From Styela clava (Eukaryota > Chordata > Ascidiacea > Stolidobranchia > Styelidae), in NCBI RefSeq assembly GCF_964204865.1, contig NC_135250.1:10416001-10480000 (forward strand): a stretch of DNA of 64,000 nt. The letters run 5' to 3'. Shown piece after piece: positions 24,433 to 48,210 of the stretch. The translations under genes and the position numbers were made by a program. The notes beneath the pieces were generated by a model. The model saw nothing but the letters and a program-made list of their open reading frames with translations, did no database searches and was not told the DNA's origin. Positions within the stretch are counted from its first letter, which is position 1. Each line of letters starts with the position of its first letter.

Positions 24433-25626
24433 ATGGTTAAAGAAACCAAACTTTACGATGTGCTCAACGCCAAGCCCTCTTCTTCTCAGGAAGAACTTAA
24501 AAAGTCGTACCGAAAACTTGCCCTGAAATATCATCCCGACAAAAACCCCGAAGCTGGTGAAAAGTTTAAAGAAATTTCTTATGCTTACGAAGTGCTCTCT
24601 GATCCTAAAAAGAGACGTGTTTATGATGAGGGTGGGGAACAAGCTTTAAAAGAAGGTGGTGGTGGTGGGTTCCATTCACCAATGGACGTTTTTGACATGC
24701 TGTTTGGGGGTGGCGGCAGGAGACGGGAACCAAATCGAGGTAAAGATGTCATGCATCGACTGAAGGTATCTTTAGAAGACATGTACAATGGGGCTACTAG
24801 AAGATTGTCTCTACAAAAAAATGTCATTTGCTCGAAATGTGAGGGCCGTGGTGGAAAAGAAGGTGCAACTCAGACATGCACAACATGTCGAGGCACAGGA
24901 ATGCAAATTCGAATTCAGCAAATTGGGCCAGGCATGGTTCAACAAATTCAATCGATGTGTCGGGAATGTGACGGTCAAGGTGAAAGAATCAATGCTCGTG
25001 ACCGATGCAAACAGTGCAACGGGAAAAAAATTATCAAAGAAAGCAAAATTCTTGAAGTACATGTTGATAAGGGTATGAGCGAAGGTCAAAAGGTTACATT
25101 TCACGGAGAAGGGGATCAAGAGCCTGGCCTTGAACCCGGAAATGTTGTGATTGTGTTAATCGAAAAGGAGCATACAGTATTTCATAGACAGAAGCAAGAT
25201 CTTTTGATGAAAATGGATGTTTCTTTGACGGAATCACTCTGCGGATTCAAGAAAGTTGTTAAAACATTAGATAATCGTGAAATTGTTGTTACGTCTCACC
25301 CAGGGGAAGTGATAAAGTTCAATGATATTAAGTGTGTTATGGGTGAAGGCATGCCAGTATATCGAGACCCATATCAAAAAGGGCGTCTTATCATTCAATT
25401 CAGCGTGTCATTTCCTGAAAACAACTGGATTTCGGAAGGAGATCTGAAAAAATTGGAAAAACTCCTGCCTCCACGTGTCGAGGAGATTATCACTGATGAA
25501 ATGGAAGATGTTGAGTTGCATGAATTTGACCCGAGTGCCAGAGCACAAGGATTGGGGGGCGAAGTCTATGACGAAGACGATGAAGATGGACCTCGGGGTT
25601 CGGGAATGCAATGCCAAACTCATTAA
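24433..25626 (+). CDS. DNAJA1: DNAJA1-type Hsp40 co-chaperone, intronless
   Basis: Type I J-domain protein of 397 residues, the length of human DNAJA1. It delivers clients to Hsp70 and stimulates its ATPase in the cytosol. The J domain (1-70) has the catalytic HPD at 34-36. A glycine-rich linker with [12 protein letters not shown] follows. Four zinc-binding CxxCxGxG-type repeats lie at about 134-210 ([34 protein letters not shown]). The substrate-binding domains include [19 protein letters not shown] and a C-terminal region with FPENNW. The last four residues are CQTH, in the position of the CQTS farnesylation box of vertebrate DNAJA1; histidine in the final place is unusual and may lower or change prenylation. 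The ATG at 24433 gives MVKETK, as in the family. The coding region lacks introns, unlike its neighbours, but an intron in the 5' leader is possible (tgtag just before the start). Confidence 0.96.
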   Translation: MVKETKLYDVLNAKPSSSQEELKKSYRKLALKYHPDKNPEAGEKFKEISYAYEVLSDPKKRRVYDEGGEQALKEGGGGGFHSPMDVFDMLFGGGGRRREPNRGKDVMHRLKVSLEDMYNGATRRLSLQKNVICSKCEGRGGKEGATQTCTTCRGTGMQIRIQQIGPGMVQQIQSMCRECDGQGERINARDRCKQCNGKKIIKESKILEVHVDKGMSEGQKVTFHGEGDQEPGLEPGNVVIVLIEKEHTVFHRQKQDLLMKMDVSLTESLCGFKKVVKTLDNREIVVTSHPGEVIKFNDIKCVMGEGMPVYRDPYQKGRLIIQFSVSFPENNWISEGDLKKLEKLLPPRVEEIITDEMEDVELHEFDPSARAQGLGGEVYDEDDEDGPRGSGMQCQTH

Positions 25627-26315
25627 TGCGACGACTTATAGACTAGCGACCAAAACTTGTCTTATTCATGTTAATAAGGGTATCCAATTTTTTTACCCCA
25701 TCTACACTCTACGTTATATCCCTATCTTTCATGCAAGTTTTTATTTTTGAAGTGACCCACCGTGTTTCAGCTATATAAACTTATAATATGATTTCAGTTT
25801 TTCATGTGTAATATGTTTGACAAAATATAGCACCACACTTGGTTTTTGAGAACTCAATCAACTGTCCTCCATATATTTTTACTTTGAATCCACTACCAAT
25901 ATGGCTTTTATCGAGGAGGCCATTCAAATGACAATTGGGTTCTTATATTTTGCCCTATTCTAAAATGTCTATTGTTCGTGTTGGGACTATTTGGCATATT
26001 GCTTGTTTTTTCAGTGCTTGGGTTTTATTGTTCTCAAAGAAGGCGTGATACTATTATACGCATGTACATTATGCTCATTAATGTTTCCTTTCAGAATTCA
26101 TCTATTTTGATTATCCAGCAGAAAAGAATCTTACCCACGGGTATGCATACTTGCGCCATGGCCTTTCTTATTATTCCAGTTTGTATTATAGCATTGATCT
26201 GAATTTAATATTCAATTTAAAATAAGATAGTTTGAAGAAACATGATGTTAAGTGATAGGGTTTAGCCTTCTTTTTATGTAACGGTTCATTTTTGTATTTT
26301 CTGATATATTCATTC

Positions 26316-26321
26316 AATAAA
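26316..26321 (+). terminator. Polyadenylation signal of DNAJA1
   Basis: AATAAA about 690 bp after the DNAJA1 stop, the first good one in an otherwise AT-rich 3' region. Use of this site is inferred. Confidence 0.5.
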
Positions 26322-28164
26322 CTTGATAAAAAATTGGACACCCTTATTTTCTTAGGAAGTTTTCATTTGTTCCATAGACAGACTGTTGAAAATATCAATA
26401 ATAAAATGTAATTCATAAACCACAGAGCATGATTGAAATCTGTACTTTGATCAAATTTATTGCGAAATATTATTCTAGTCAGAACTGGAATCAATTATAC
26501 GTATCAGGATTGAAATATGTATATTTTACCTTCAACAAATTTCAACTCAATTTTTTTGACGATATGTAGTAAGCATATCAAAGCATAATTCAAAGGCTCG
26601 TGACTCCTTTTCTTTCAATATATTTTGAGTGAGTAGCATTCGCTTGGCGATTTTACTTCAACATTTTGTCATATCATCTATTTTTGGAAAATTTGCAAGG
26701 ATGATTTCCGATACAAATCACAACTATAAGTCGCTTGTCATGACATATTGTATAGTCTGATTGTTGTATTAAATACAACTAATATTTTTCTCACTATGTA
26801 CAATTAATTGTCTTCATAGCAAGTTTTTTGTTTGTATTTATTGCCATGTCGATTAATTTTGTTTCTATTTATGGAAGTGATGGGTTTTATGGAATTCAAA
26901 TGTCTTTGTAAAAATAAAATATCATTCCCCTAAATCGGAACCTTGTCGATTGAAGTATTTTGTGGATAATATTCTGAAAAATAAATTCGATTGAATAACT
27001 ATGACTGTAACTTCTTATTGAAAAGTATGGAAAATAAAATTGGAAATTTTTTATTAAAGATATTATTGATTCAACTGATTTAAATCGTCATATTTTAATT
27101 TTATACTTACCTGTAGTTGAATTGATTAAAAATCTATACATGGACAAAAGCTGTGTTAGATGTCGACAGCATAAGGTCTATATTTGGTTTGGCATAATTG
27201 GACTATGATTGTTAAAGCCTTATTGGCAAAATATTTTGACCTTACCGAAGTGCTAGAATTCTGTCAGTTTTTTTCTCTTCTCTAATTGGGTTATGACTGT
27301 CGTAACAGCAGAGTTTTGATTCTTTTATATAAATGTGGTCGTATTTACATCGGACTCTAATTTCTGCAATGTTCGTGATAATTTTCTATAGCCAATTCTA
27401 TTTTCCTGTCTTTGCCTGATACTAGGCTAACGTGATCGTTTTTGATTAGTAATAAATAAAACAACACATTTCATTATGATTTCATTGCATGATGAACCTT
27501 CGAGTATGAGTTATATTGTATTGTTTGAATCATTGGCGAGATATTGTCATATGCGATTGTATTTAAGAAATATTCAGTTATAACTTCATTTCAGCTGATA
27601 ATATTTAAAATAATTTTTTGTGGATGATAATATGTGATATACTGTTTTCTATTGGAAATTCAAATATGAGCTGGTGGCCAAACATCGCCTAGTTATGACA
27701 GAATATTTAACAATTATGTTATTGAGATTTGCTTGCAATTAGATAAAAATATTCTGCAATTTAATCGTTGTGAAATATTACTTCGGGTTAAGACAATTGT
27801 TATAAAGTGAACTTTGATCACTATTTAAACCAGTAAAGTGATGAGCTGTTGAACGGAATAATTCCAATTTTAACAGAGGGTGTTTATGCTGTCAGCTTGG
27901 CTTTCCGATAATAGCTATAAATAAATCAATATATTGATAATACAGTCAAACTCTGTCCATATTTGACATCAGCTATATTGTTTCATTATTGATCATAAAA
28001 ATTACTTGTATGATATTGGCACACCGTGTATTTATTGATATCTAGTCTAGTAGTGAATAATATTTTGAATTCTGAACTCTCTTCTGTGGCTTTTTTATGT
28101 AGTTTATGATAACTAGTGAAGTTTTTAAACCAAGTACTTGAAGACTTTACACATCATAAGAAAA
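26322..28164. other. Intergenic between DNAJA1 and CTPS1; nothing recognised
   Basis: AT-rich sequence without exon-like reading frames. It should contain the CTPS1 promoter and any untranslated first exon, but no core motif is clear. Confidence 0.5.
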
Positions 28165-40728
<12,564 letters not shown>

Positions 40729-40849
40729 TATGCATTACAGAGTAACTTTCTGATATGTGATATACATTGTTTCTTGAGCTTGCCCAACTTTGTGAAACAA
40801 AGTGAAGTTTGAAGGAAAATTATAAATTAAAAGAATATTGCATTTAGGA

Positions 40850-40855
40850 AATAAA
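40850..40855 (+). terminator. Polyadenylation signal of CTPS1
   Basis: First AATAAA after the stop, about 120 bp downstream. Further AATAAA sites are at 40999 and 41226, so alternative ends are possible. Confidence 0.5.
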
Positions 40856-41231
40856 TTCAAGATGGAGTAGCATCTGTAACCGTTGGTGACGGTGTTAGCT
40901 TGATTTAGGATGTTCTGTTTTTGGTATTTTTTTCGATGTAGTTGGTTACTTTTTCTCAGGTTTTTTATTTTGTTGGTTGGATTTTTTTAAAATACGTAAA
41001 TAAATTGGTCAAAATGGATGTACCAGTTGGTGAAGGAATTTTAGTGAAAGGCATTTTTTTTTCATGCTGTATCTGAGGAGATTGGTTGATATTAATTCAG
41101 GGCTTAAATGCAAACAAAATTTTGGTATGAGTTTGAACCACATTGTTTTTGAATCCAAATTAATTACACCTTGTACATAATGATGCTATGTTTTAATATT
41201 CATTTTAAGATTGAGCAGAATAGTGAATAAA

Positions 41232-44200
41232 GAAAAATCTTTGTGACGTATTATAGAACTAGACCTATAAAGTCTAGCAAAATTACGGTCCATGTTTCCC
41301 GACTCCAGAGAGAAATTTCAAATGACTCAAGGTTTTAGAGAATGGAAAATTTTGATGATATTGTCTATCGAAAATGTATGTACCAACTAATTCTTGATTT
41401 CAAGGAAATTCAGGATTTCGAAATCTTCGCTTCAAAATGTTTTAAAAATACTAAACATCTGAGCCTTTGGCTAGTATTATTCAAATTGAAAGTTCTTAGT
41501 TTTGCTTGAGGAAGATATGAGCTGTTCACATGTTCCCTATGTGTATATGTTGGTGTTCTAATTTTTCAGATTTGTTCTTGTTAATAAATTGTTCAATGTT
41601 AATTTTGATCATAATGTGTGAACGTTTCCACCATGCTAAGATTACTTTATAATAAATTAATCCTGCTTTCAATATAACTTTAACTTCAAGTTATAAAGTG
41701 ATTATTTCAAAAGATACATACATACACCATTGCTTACTTATAAACTGTCATTCCCCACTGCTTGATTTAATTCTGTCGCTTTTTTATGTTTTTGTTTGAT
41801 CAATGTTCATTCCTGCTTGGTCATCAATTGAAATTATGTGACTCGGCATTCTTTTCATTGCTGACGTCAATTTTTAGAATGTCATATGTTGTTTGGAAAC
41901 ACTGCCAAGATTGTTTGCTTCATATTTGTGAACCAAATATTGCCAAATACTGTTTTTGTTATGTTTTTTCTTTTTCAATTTTGGGATACAAATTTATCAA
42001 TTTGCTTTAAGTGGTAAGATATTTTGCCTCATATAAGTATTACAGGGTATTCAAAATAACGGAAACTCAAATTTTGGTTTTGGTCTTCTATGTGTATTAA
42101 TAATGACTGTGTCCAGAATCCTGGTTGTTTTTATGTTCAAAATATTTGTCTTTTAACTCAAAGCCTTGTGTGTCTGTACATTTTTTTGTTGTTGCATATT
42201 TTGTGGGGTGATTCTTTTTGACTAATAAAAATTGGAACTATGTAGTTCATGGAATGTTAAAAACTTGCTAGCACAGTAAAAAAGCAATGCCACTATTCGT
42301 TTATAATTTGAGACGTCTAATTTCATAAGTTGATAGTGTTTTAGTTTATTATCTATACTCAAAAAATATGAACTACCTAAAATGTGACCCGCGCACTGCA
42401 GCCAGATCTGTTTGCGCTGCTATTTTAAACATCAAATTTAGTCAAAGCACGGGAGTAATAACAACAGTTATATGTTAAAAAAAATCTAACTAATAACCGA
42501 ACATCTAATGAACGACGTACGTTACAAATTATGAGGTTACCAAAAATGAAAATAGCACGTAGAGTACAAGAATTTTACGTTAAACTGAACACCATTTCCA
42601 GTCTCGATGGTTGGGTAACGGAGAAACACTATGGCGATTTCCAGGGTGTATTGCAGCTCGCACCGCAAAAATTTTGTCAACTCTGTCTAAAACGTTGATA
42701 GATAATTACTTTTCTGAGTGTGCCAGTTACAGATAAGTAGACTTGGTAACTGGGCTAGAGGCTCAAAACTCTGATGAAAAACAGCTTATTTGCAACAGTT
42801 CGGCTAACGTGTATATAATAATAAGCACAGTGTAACAATCGGGTCGTTACGACGTTTTTTTCGTCTATATTTTCAACGAAAATTTATGTCCATAAAAGCT
42901 TCTTCTGTGGTGTGTAGTCGTCATACCAATATCTTTCGTTTTCACATTCATTTACATGTCTTCTGCAATAATTAACATTGCTACGTCCTTTTGTTTTTCG
43001 TATTTGCCGAGGAATATGGCAGCACTTATAGAATTCATTTACCTAGAGGGCGCAATCGTAAACTTCTGAAGTAGGTTCAGAAATCAAAAGAATCGTCGAT
43101 CGTTTTATGGCATTATACCACAACTGATCGTGATGTGTGGATAACTCGGCCAAGAACGCAAAACTTCAAGTTCGTGTATGTCCTTGTTGATAAAAGATTT
43201 GGTTATATGAAGATTTCTTTGTTCGATTTCATTCGCCATCAAGCGCAGTTACCATGACAATCTACGAAACGCTCAAGAAAGCCCGAAACTTTATAAAGAC
43301 CTAAAATTTGCAATAATCTTGTACCCGAATATTGTTGCAACTACTTTGGTATTTATATTCGAGCTACGTGAGAGAGTGACTAATAATAAAAATTAGTTTA
43401 GAAAATGTGACTACTCACGGACTGAGTACCTAAAACAAGAAATCATGTCTCGACTTAAAGCCGTATTATGATAATACCTCTTGAATTGGCTTGTGGTTTT
43501 TAAAATATGAAAAGGCGTGAACGAAAAAATATCTTTATGCCTTCAAAACAAAATCGTAAGTCCTTAACTCATTGTTTTGACAAGGTAAATTTCCGATCAT
43601 CGACTCAGATATTGCGCTAAGGCAGGAATGATTTACCAAAAGGCAAAGCACTTTTTTCAATCATGACTCTATTTGGAAATTTGCTACTGTTTGGTGCTTC
43701 ACATAAACGGGTGAAATTGTGTATTGTATGAAAGTTTCTTAAAAGTATTGGTCAGTTGTTCACAGAGAAACAATATCATGTGAATTTTATAAACTATATT
43801 TTAGTTTAGCATGAACTACTGACCCTGACAATAGACAACATTTTTGTTGGTGCTAGAAGATTGCTACACACATGAAACGTAAATATTGTACTCCCGGATA
43901 CAGATTAGGACCAGAGAATTACAGGCGACGCCTAAGATATCACGTAAGAAAAGAATTGTTTGAAAAAACATTCTTAAAACTCTCATCATGATCGATAGCG
44001 ACCACATGAGAGTGCGCAGCGTCCGTGTTAGGGTCAGTTCTCATAGAACCTGATGACTGTTTACATCAGATAACTACCGGTATATTTTGTCTCTATCGAA
44101 ACTAGTGTTAAACTCTTTGTTGTTTCTGATTTTATCTATATTGTTATTAGTGATTTAAGTTTTACTTCAGCTGTCATACTAACCTGTCGCAGTCAGAACA

Positions 44201-44255
44201 AGTCGGGTTAGCGTCAGCATAGATTTTACACTGAAAAACTAAACGGACGGACATT
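41232..44255. other. Intergenic between CTPS1 and the EMI gene; nothing firm
   Basis: No recognised exon. Two very short frames, 42546-42698 and 43872-43991, have protein-like composition but no family match or splice support. The last part should hold the promoter of the EMI-domain gene. Confidence 0.45.
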
Positions 44256-47200
44256 ATGAATATTTGTGTTGGAGTGCTCCTCTTGGCATTTATTCTCGTG
44301 TCTGAAGCGCAACTCCAAAGCAGTGGGTAAGTTTAGAGTTTATATTACCATTATTTAATTAATTTTCCCTAATAATAAGTGATATTTGGTTTGTATTTAA
44401 TTGCAATTGTTTTAAGTTTCTTGCCGAATTGCTTTCAATCATATAATTTTCCCAAAAACGAATCTATACTTCTTAGCTTGTAAAGGCCGCTGGTAATTGG
44501 CTCTAGATTCTGCTTGTATAAAGTTTGCTGCTTCTAAGTTAAGAAGCATGGTTCATAACGTTTATCGGAAGGTGACCACAATTCAAGTTTTCAAATCCAA
44601 AGCATTTTGATTATCATGCATAAAAAGGTTTTGATATTGGGTATCTGGACACAAACTGGAATTCGTTTTTGGACTCATTGATACGTTTGAGCAATCGAAG
44701 GTATATATATGTGTGTATATAAAAACATACATAAACATAAACGACATAAACGTGTTCACATTTTTTTTTATCTTTTCCTAAAATGATTTACTTTGAAGAT
44801 ATATGTCATGAATGAGAATTCTTATAGTTGAGATTCTTATGGATAAAATATAAAATATTTCCAAGAACTGAAAACTTGATAATGGGGGACCCACATAAAC
44901 AGATTATTCTATATTGAAAATTCCAAGGTCGTAAATGAATATGCATATCTCTCATTGGACTAGAAAGGTCAAAGTTAAAATATTACGCATAGAAAATGAA
45001 AGTAAATTTTTAATTCAAAATGAATTTACAGAACTATTTCCATTGATATTCTTTTTTGTGGTTTAAAAACATATTGACTTCGCAAGCGAATTTATCACAG
45101 AAATCAAGAATAAATATTTGTGTGTTACCGCGTTGAGTTTTCAAGGAGGAGGCACAAGCTTCATTTAAAGACCAGGATGTGTACTTAAGACACGTATTAC
45201 TCTTTTGTCCATTGTACTTTGTTGTGACTTAAATACACAATCATTTTTGACGCAATAGTAGGTAAAACCAAGCAAGGGGTTCAGATTCTTTGATATTTTA
45301 CCCGAGCTCCACGTGTGGCCGAGAATGTGGGTTATTTTAATCAAATAGAAATTCTATTGCGTATCAGAATATTTTCATCTATAATTTCTCCCATCATGTC
45401 ATACAAATTTTTTTTAAATAACTTCATCTCTCAATATTTCACGCTAATTTTCGATTTATTAGTTTATTATGATGAAATGTCATAATGCACTCGTAGTCGG
45501 ATGTTTACAATAAAAACTAACCCATAAGCTGCCGCAAGTCGCCAGCTTTTTAGTACTGGACTGATCTTTGATTAATTAGCCATTTCCATTTAATGCATAG
45601 CGGTTGTCGAGGAACCGTAACCACTTTGCTACGTGAACTTTACTGGGATAATGAGGAGTATTTTTTGCTTATTTTTATCCCCACGGAATTAGAAACTGTG
45701 TTTCACGCTTGGAGCGTCGAACCAGTTCGTCAAGTGTCAATAGTTTGGGTCATTCAATTCATTACAATGAAACCTGGCCAAATACGTATTTATATGACTA
45801 TTGCTTCTATTTTTTTCAGGGAAAATGTCTGCCATCGGGTTGACCAGCGATCTCACACCTACTTATTTAAAACAAAGAAGATGATTGTGAAAGAAAAGAG
45901 AGTCGACTGTTGGGACATTTCCCAAAATTTCAGGTTGTTTTGTTCAGCATATATTGGCAAAATTTCCTAAAAATCATTTTGATTCTCTGATTTTTAAATA
46001 TCGCGAACGGTTCCATTACATTTGAACCCACTTACATTTGAACCCATGACAATTTCACCTGTATGCTATTGCACCTATGGAATTTTTTTTGTTTCACGGA
46101 TAGTTAAACCCATACTAACCCTAACCCATGGGTTTTAGCACCCGCATATAGATTGAACCCGTGGATATACGCATGGGTTCAAATGTACATGGGTTCAAAT
46201 GTACGGTCACCATCGCGAACGAATCATCGTAGAAAAATATATAATGTAATAATATTCCGAGCTTGAATTTCTACATGCACAATTTTGAATTTGGATGTAG
46301 TCCATGATAATATAACAGACGAATCTTGTTCAGATGTCTTCGTAAGCTTTATGAACCCGTGTATGAACCGCGAACACGAGTCGTTCATGTACCTGTTTTC
46401 TACTGTTGTGCGGGAACCAGATTGGAAGGGAGCAGATGTGTGAGAGGTATAAATATATTTTTCGGACCCCTGTTTATGCGCACCAGGATGTCGCACAACC
46501 TGAACTTAGGTTGTGTACCAGGTTAGGGTTCAGGTTATGCGACATCTTGGTGTGCATACTTTAGGAGCACCTATTTTTCAATACGCAAGCCATATATATT
46601 CGTATTTGGTATGTCTACTTTATTTTATATATACAATTACTAAAGGCTGTATATTTTTTTTATATATTAACCAATCTCTGGAACAGAGAAACATCTAAAC
46701 CGAGAAACATGCGGATTACGTGAACTAAACATTTTACCAAATGCATGAATTATTATTAAACTTTAATCACCCCAAAAAGTCCCTATTTAATATCTGAATT
46801 CAGGCAAAGTGTTCTTTTCGTTGTAATCATTGTTATTTTCGCAATTTGGTTCAATGGCGAGACCCAGGAATCTCGCGCCGGTAGGCAAGCAAGAAAATTG
46901 TGATTTCAAAATGGTTTAATTTTACATCACAGAAATCCCAACCAATATTTGGACTCGTTCTCCGTCTGGATGTGATTGTTACTTCAACGGCGCCCAAGAT
47001 TGTGCTTGCTGTGAATTCGGTGGATGTCAGTGTGATCGTTCTCATCCAGATAAATGTGTACAATGCGGATATGGACATACTTGCTCAGCTGAATACGGTA
47101 TTTTTTATTTTGCCTCCCATTCCCTACTGGTATTGAAGTGGCGACCGTACTTTGTGACACAAATTCGTGTGTATCTCACTTTTGTTAGAGATTGCTTTGT

Positions 47201-47947
47201 TGCAAAGAGACGGCCAACCTTAGGCCACTGCAATCTATGCGACAGAAGTTGGACCCGCACTGATTTTACGGGTAGAATATTGAATTTATCAAATATCAAC
47301 CATAATATTGCATAATTTTAATGATATATATTTATAGTGAATGACTTCGCAGTGCCTCCGGTTCGCAAAGTACGTTACCGTAAAAGTGATTTTCTGCTTG
47401 AGTAAAGATAAATGTATTTTTTATTACAAAATCTTAATTCTCAGTTCATCTCGTACAATTCAATTTGTATAGAGTCCCACAGTAGTTAAGACTGATCCAC
47501 TGTATTAGCGAGCACTTTTCTCTGTATGCATATCATATCCATCACACTTGTACATATGAGTCAAGCTACCGTAAACAACATAGTAGGCCTATATCCGACC
47601 TAATTAACAAGTATATAATAACTCGAGACCGTACAAAAAAACTACTCAGACTTACGACTGACATGTATTACAGTTTGTATGATCAGGTTTCAAAGTAAAA
47701 AAAATATTTATCAATTCGTAGCCTGATAAAACATCGTAAATAAGCATGTTGTTGTTAATTAAATATAGATGACCTGAACAGCATGGGATTGGATGGATGG
47801 ACACTCACGGAAACAGGATGTAAATGTGATGGAAGTCCAGGTGCCGGACCTTGTCCATGTTGTCAGAATCGCGGGTGTCCATGCAAAAAAGGAAGAACAA
47901 CTCGATGCAGCCAGTGTGGATTACCCGAAATGTGCTGTGAGTTATAG
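44256..47947 (+). CDS. Secreted EMI-domain protein with two novel cysteine-rich modules
   Basis: Predicted extracellular protein of 213 residues from five exons whose phases all join: 44256-44326, 45820-45933, 46334-46446, 46933-47097, 47769-47947. Residues 1-19 are a signal peptide (CVGVLLLAFILVSEA, cleavage before QLQ). An EMI domain is split over exons 2 and 3: GENVCHRV, RVDCWDI, FRCLRKLYEPVYEPRTR, then FYCCAGTRLEGSRC, the order and cysteine spacing of EMI (as in EMILIN and MEGF10 proteins). Two related modules follow in exons 4 and 5, each with the pattern GCxC...CxCCxxxGCxC...CxQCG (GCDCYFNGAQDCACCEFGGC; GCKCDGSPGAGPCPCCQNRG). I do not recognise this module; it is not a standard EGF. The end is uncertain: the frame stops at TAG 47945-47947, but a GTGAGT donor at 47937 could splice to an exon at 48665 or 48671. 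Role is unknown; extracellular matrix or adhesion is a guess. Confidence 0.78.
46009..46211. mobile_element. MITE with 9-bp target duplication in EMI gene intron 2
   Basis: Flanked by atcgcgaac at 46000-46008 and 46212-46220. Each end carries two copies of acatttgaaccca in inverted orientation to the other end. A 9-bp duplication suggests Mutator-like (MULE) origin, but the superfamily is an inference. 203 bp, non-coding. Confidence 0.8.
46464..46571. mobile_element. Short MITE, GGTGCTCCC family, copy 3, in EMI gene intron 3
   Basis: A 108-bp near-perfect hairpin (ends ggacccctg... and ...ttaggagcacc; inner arms gatgtcgcacaacctgaac and the inverse) with perfect 8-bp duplications tatttttc at 46456-46463 and 46572-46579. 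It starts only 17 bp after the exon 3 donor, so it may influence splicing through RNA folding. Confidence 0.82.
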
Positions 47948-47953
47948 TAGAGG

Positions 47954-48202
47954 CAGTGGCGTATCTACGTAAAATGGCGCCCATGGCAAAGTCTAAAAAT
48001 GCGCCCCTTTGATAGTTTGAACATTTTTAAAGACTATTATTGAATTGAGATATTTGTACGTTATAATTTGAGTAAAAATACGAGTTTCAGTTACTCCCAA
48101 TTTGAAACTTTTTATGATTAATACTTTTCGCCGTTTTTGCGCTCCTGTTCAAGCGGTGCCCATGGCATGAGTCATGGCTGCCACACCTTAGATACGCCAC
48201 TG
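47954..48202. mobile_element. hAT-type MITE directly after the EMI gene stop codon
   Basis: Inverted ends CAGTGGCGTATCTACG and TAGATACGCCACTG with perfect 8-bp duplications agtagagg at 47946-47953 and 48203-48210. 249 bp, non-coding. The left target duplication overlaps the last two bases of the EMI gene TAG. Confidence 0.9.
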
Positions 48203-48210
48203 AGTAGAGG

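Noticed and set aside
42546..42698. 51-codon frame with protein-like composition
   Set aside because: Short, no family match and no neighbouring exon or promoter evidence.
43872..43991. 40-codon basic frame (MKRKYCTPGYRLGPENYRRR...)
   Set aside because: Looks coding-like but is too short and isolated to support; no family recognised.
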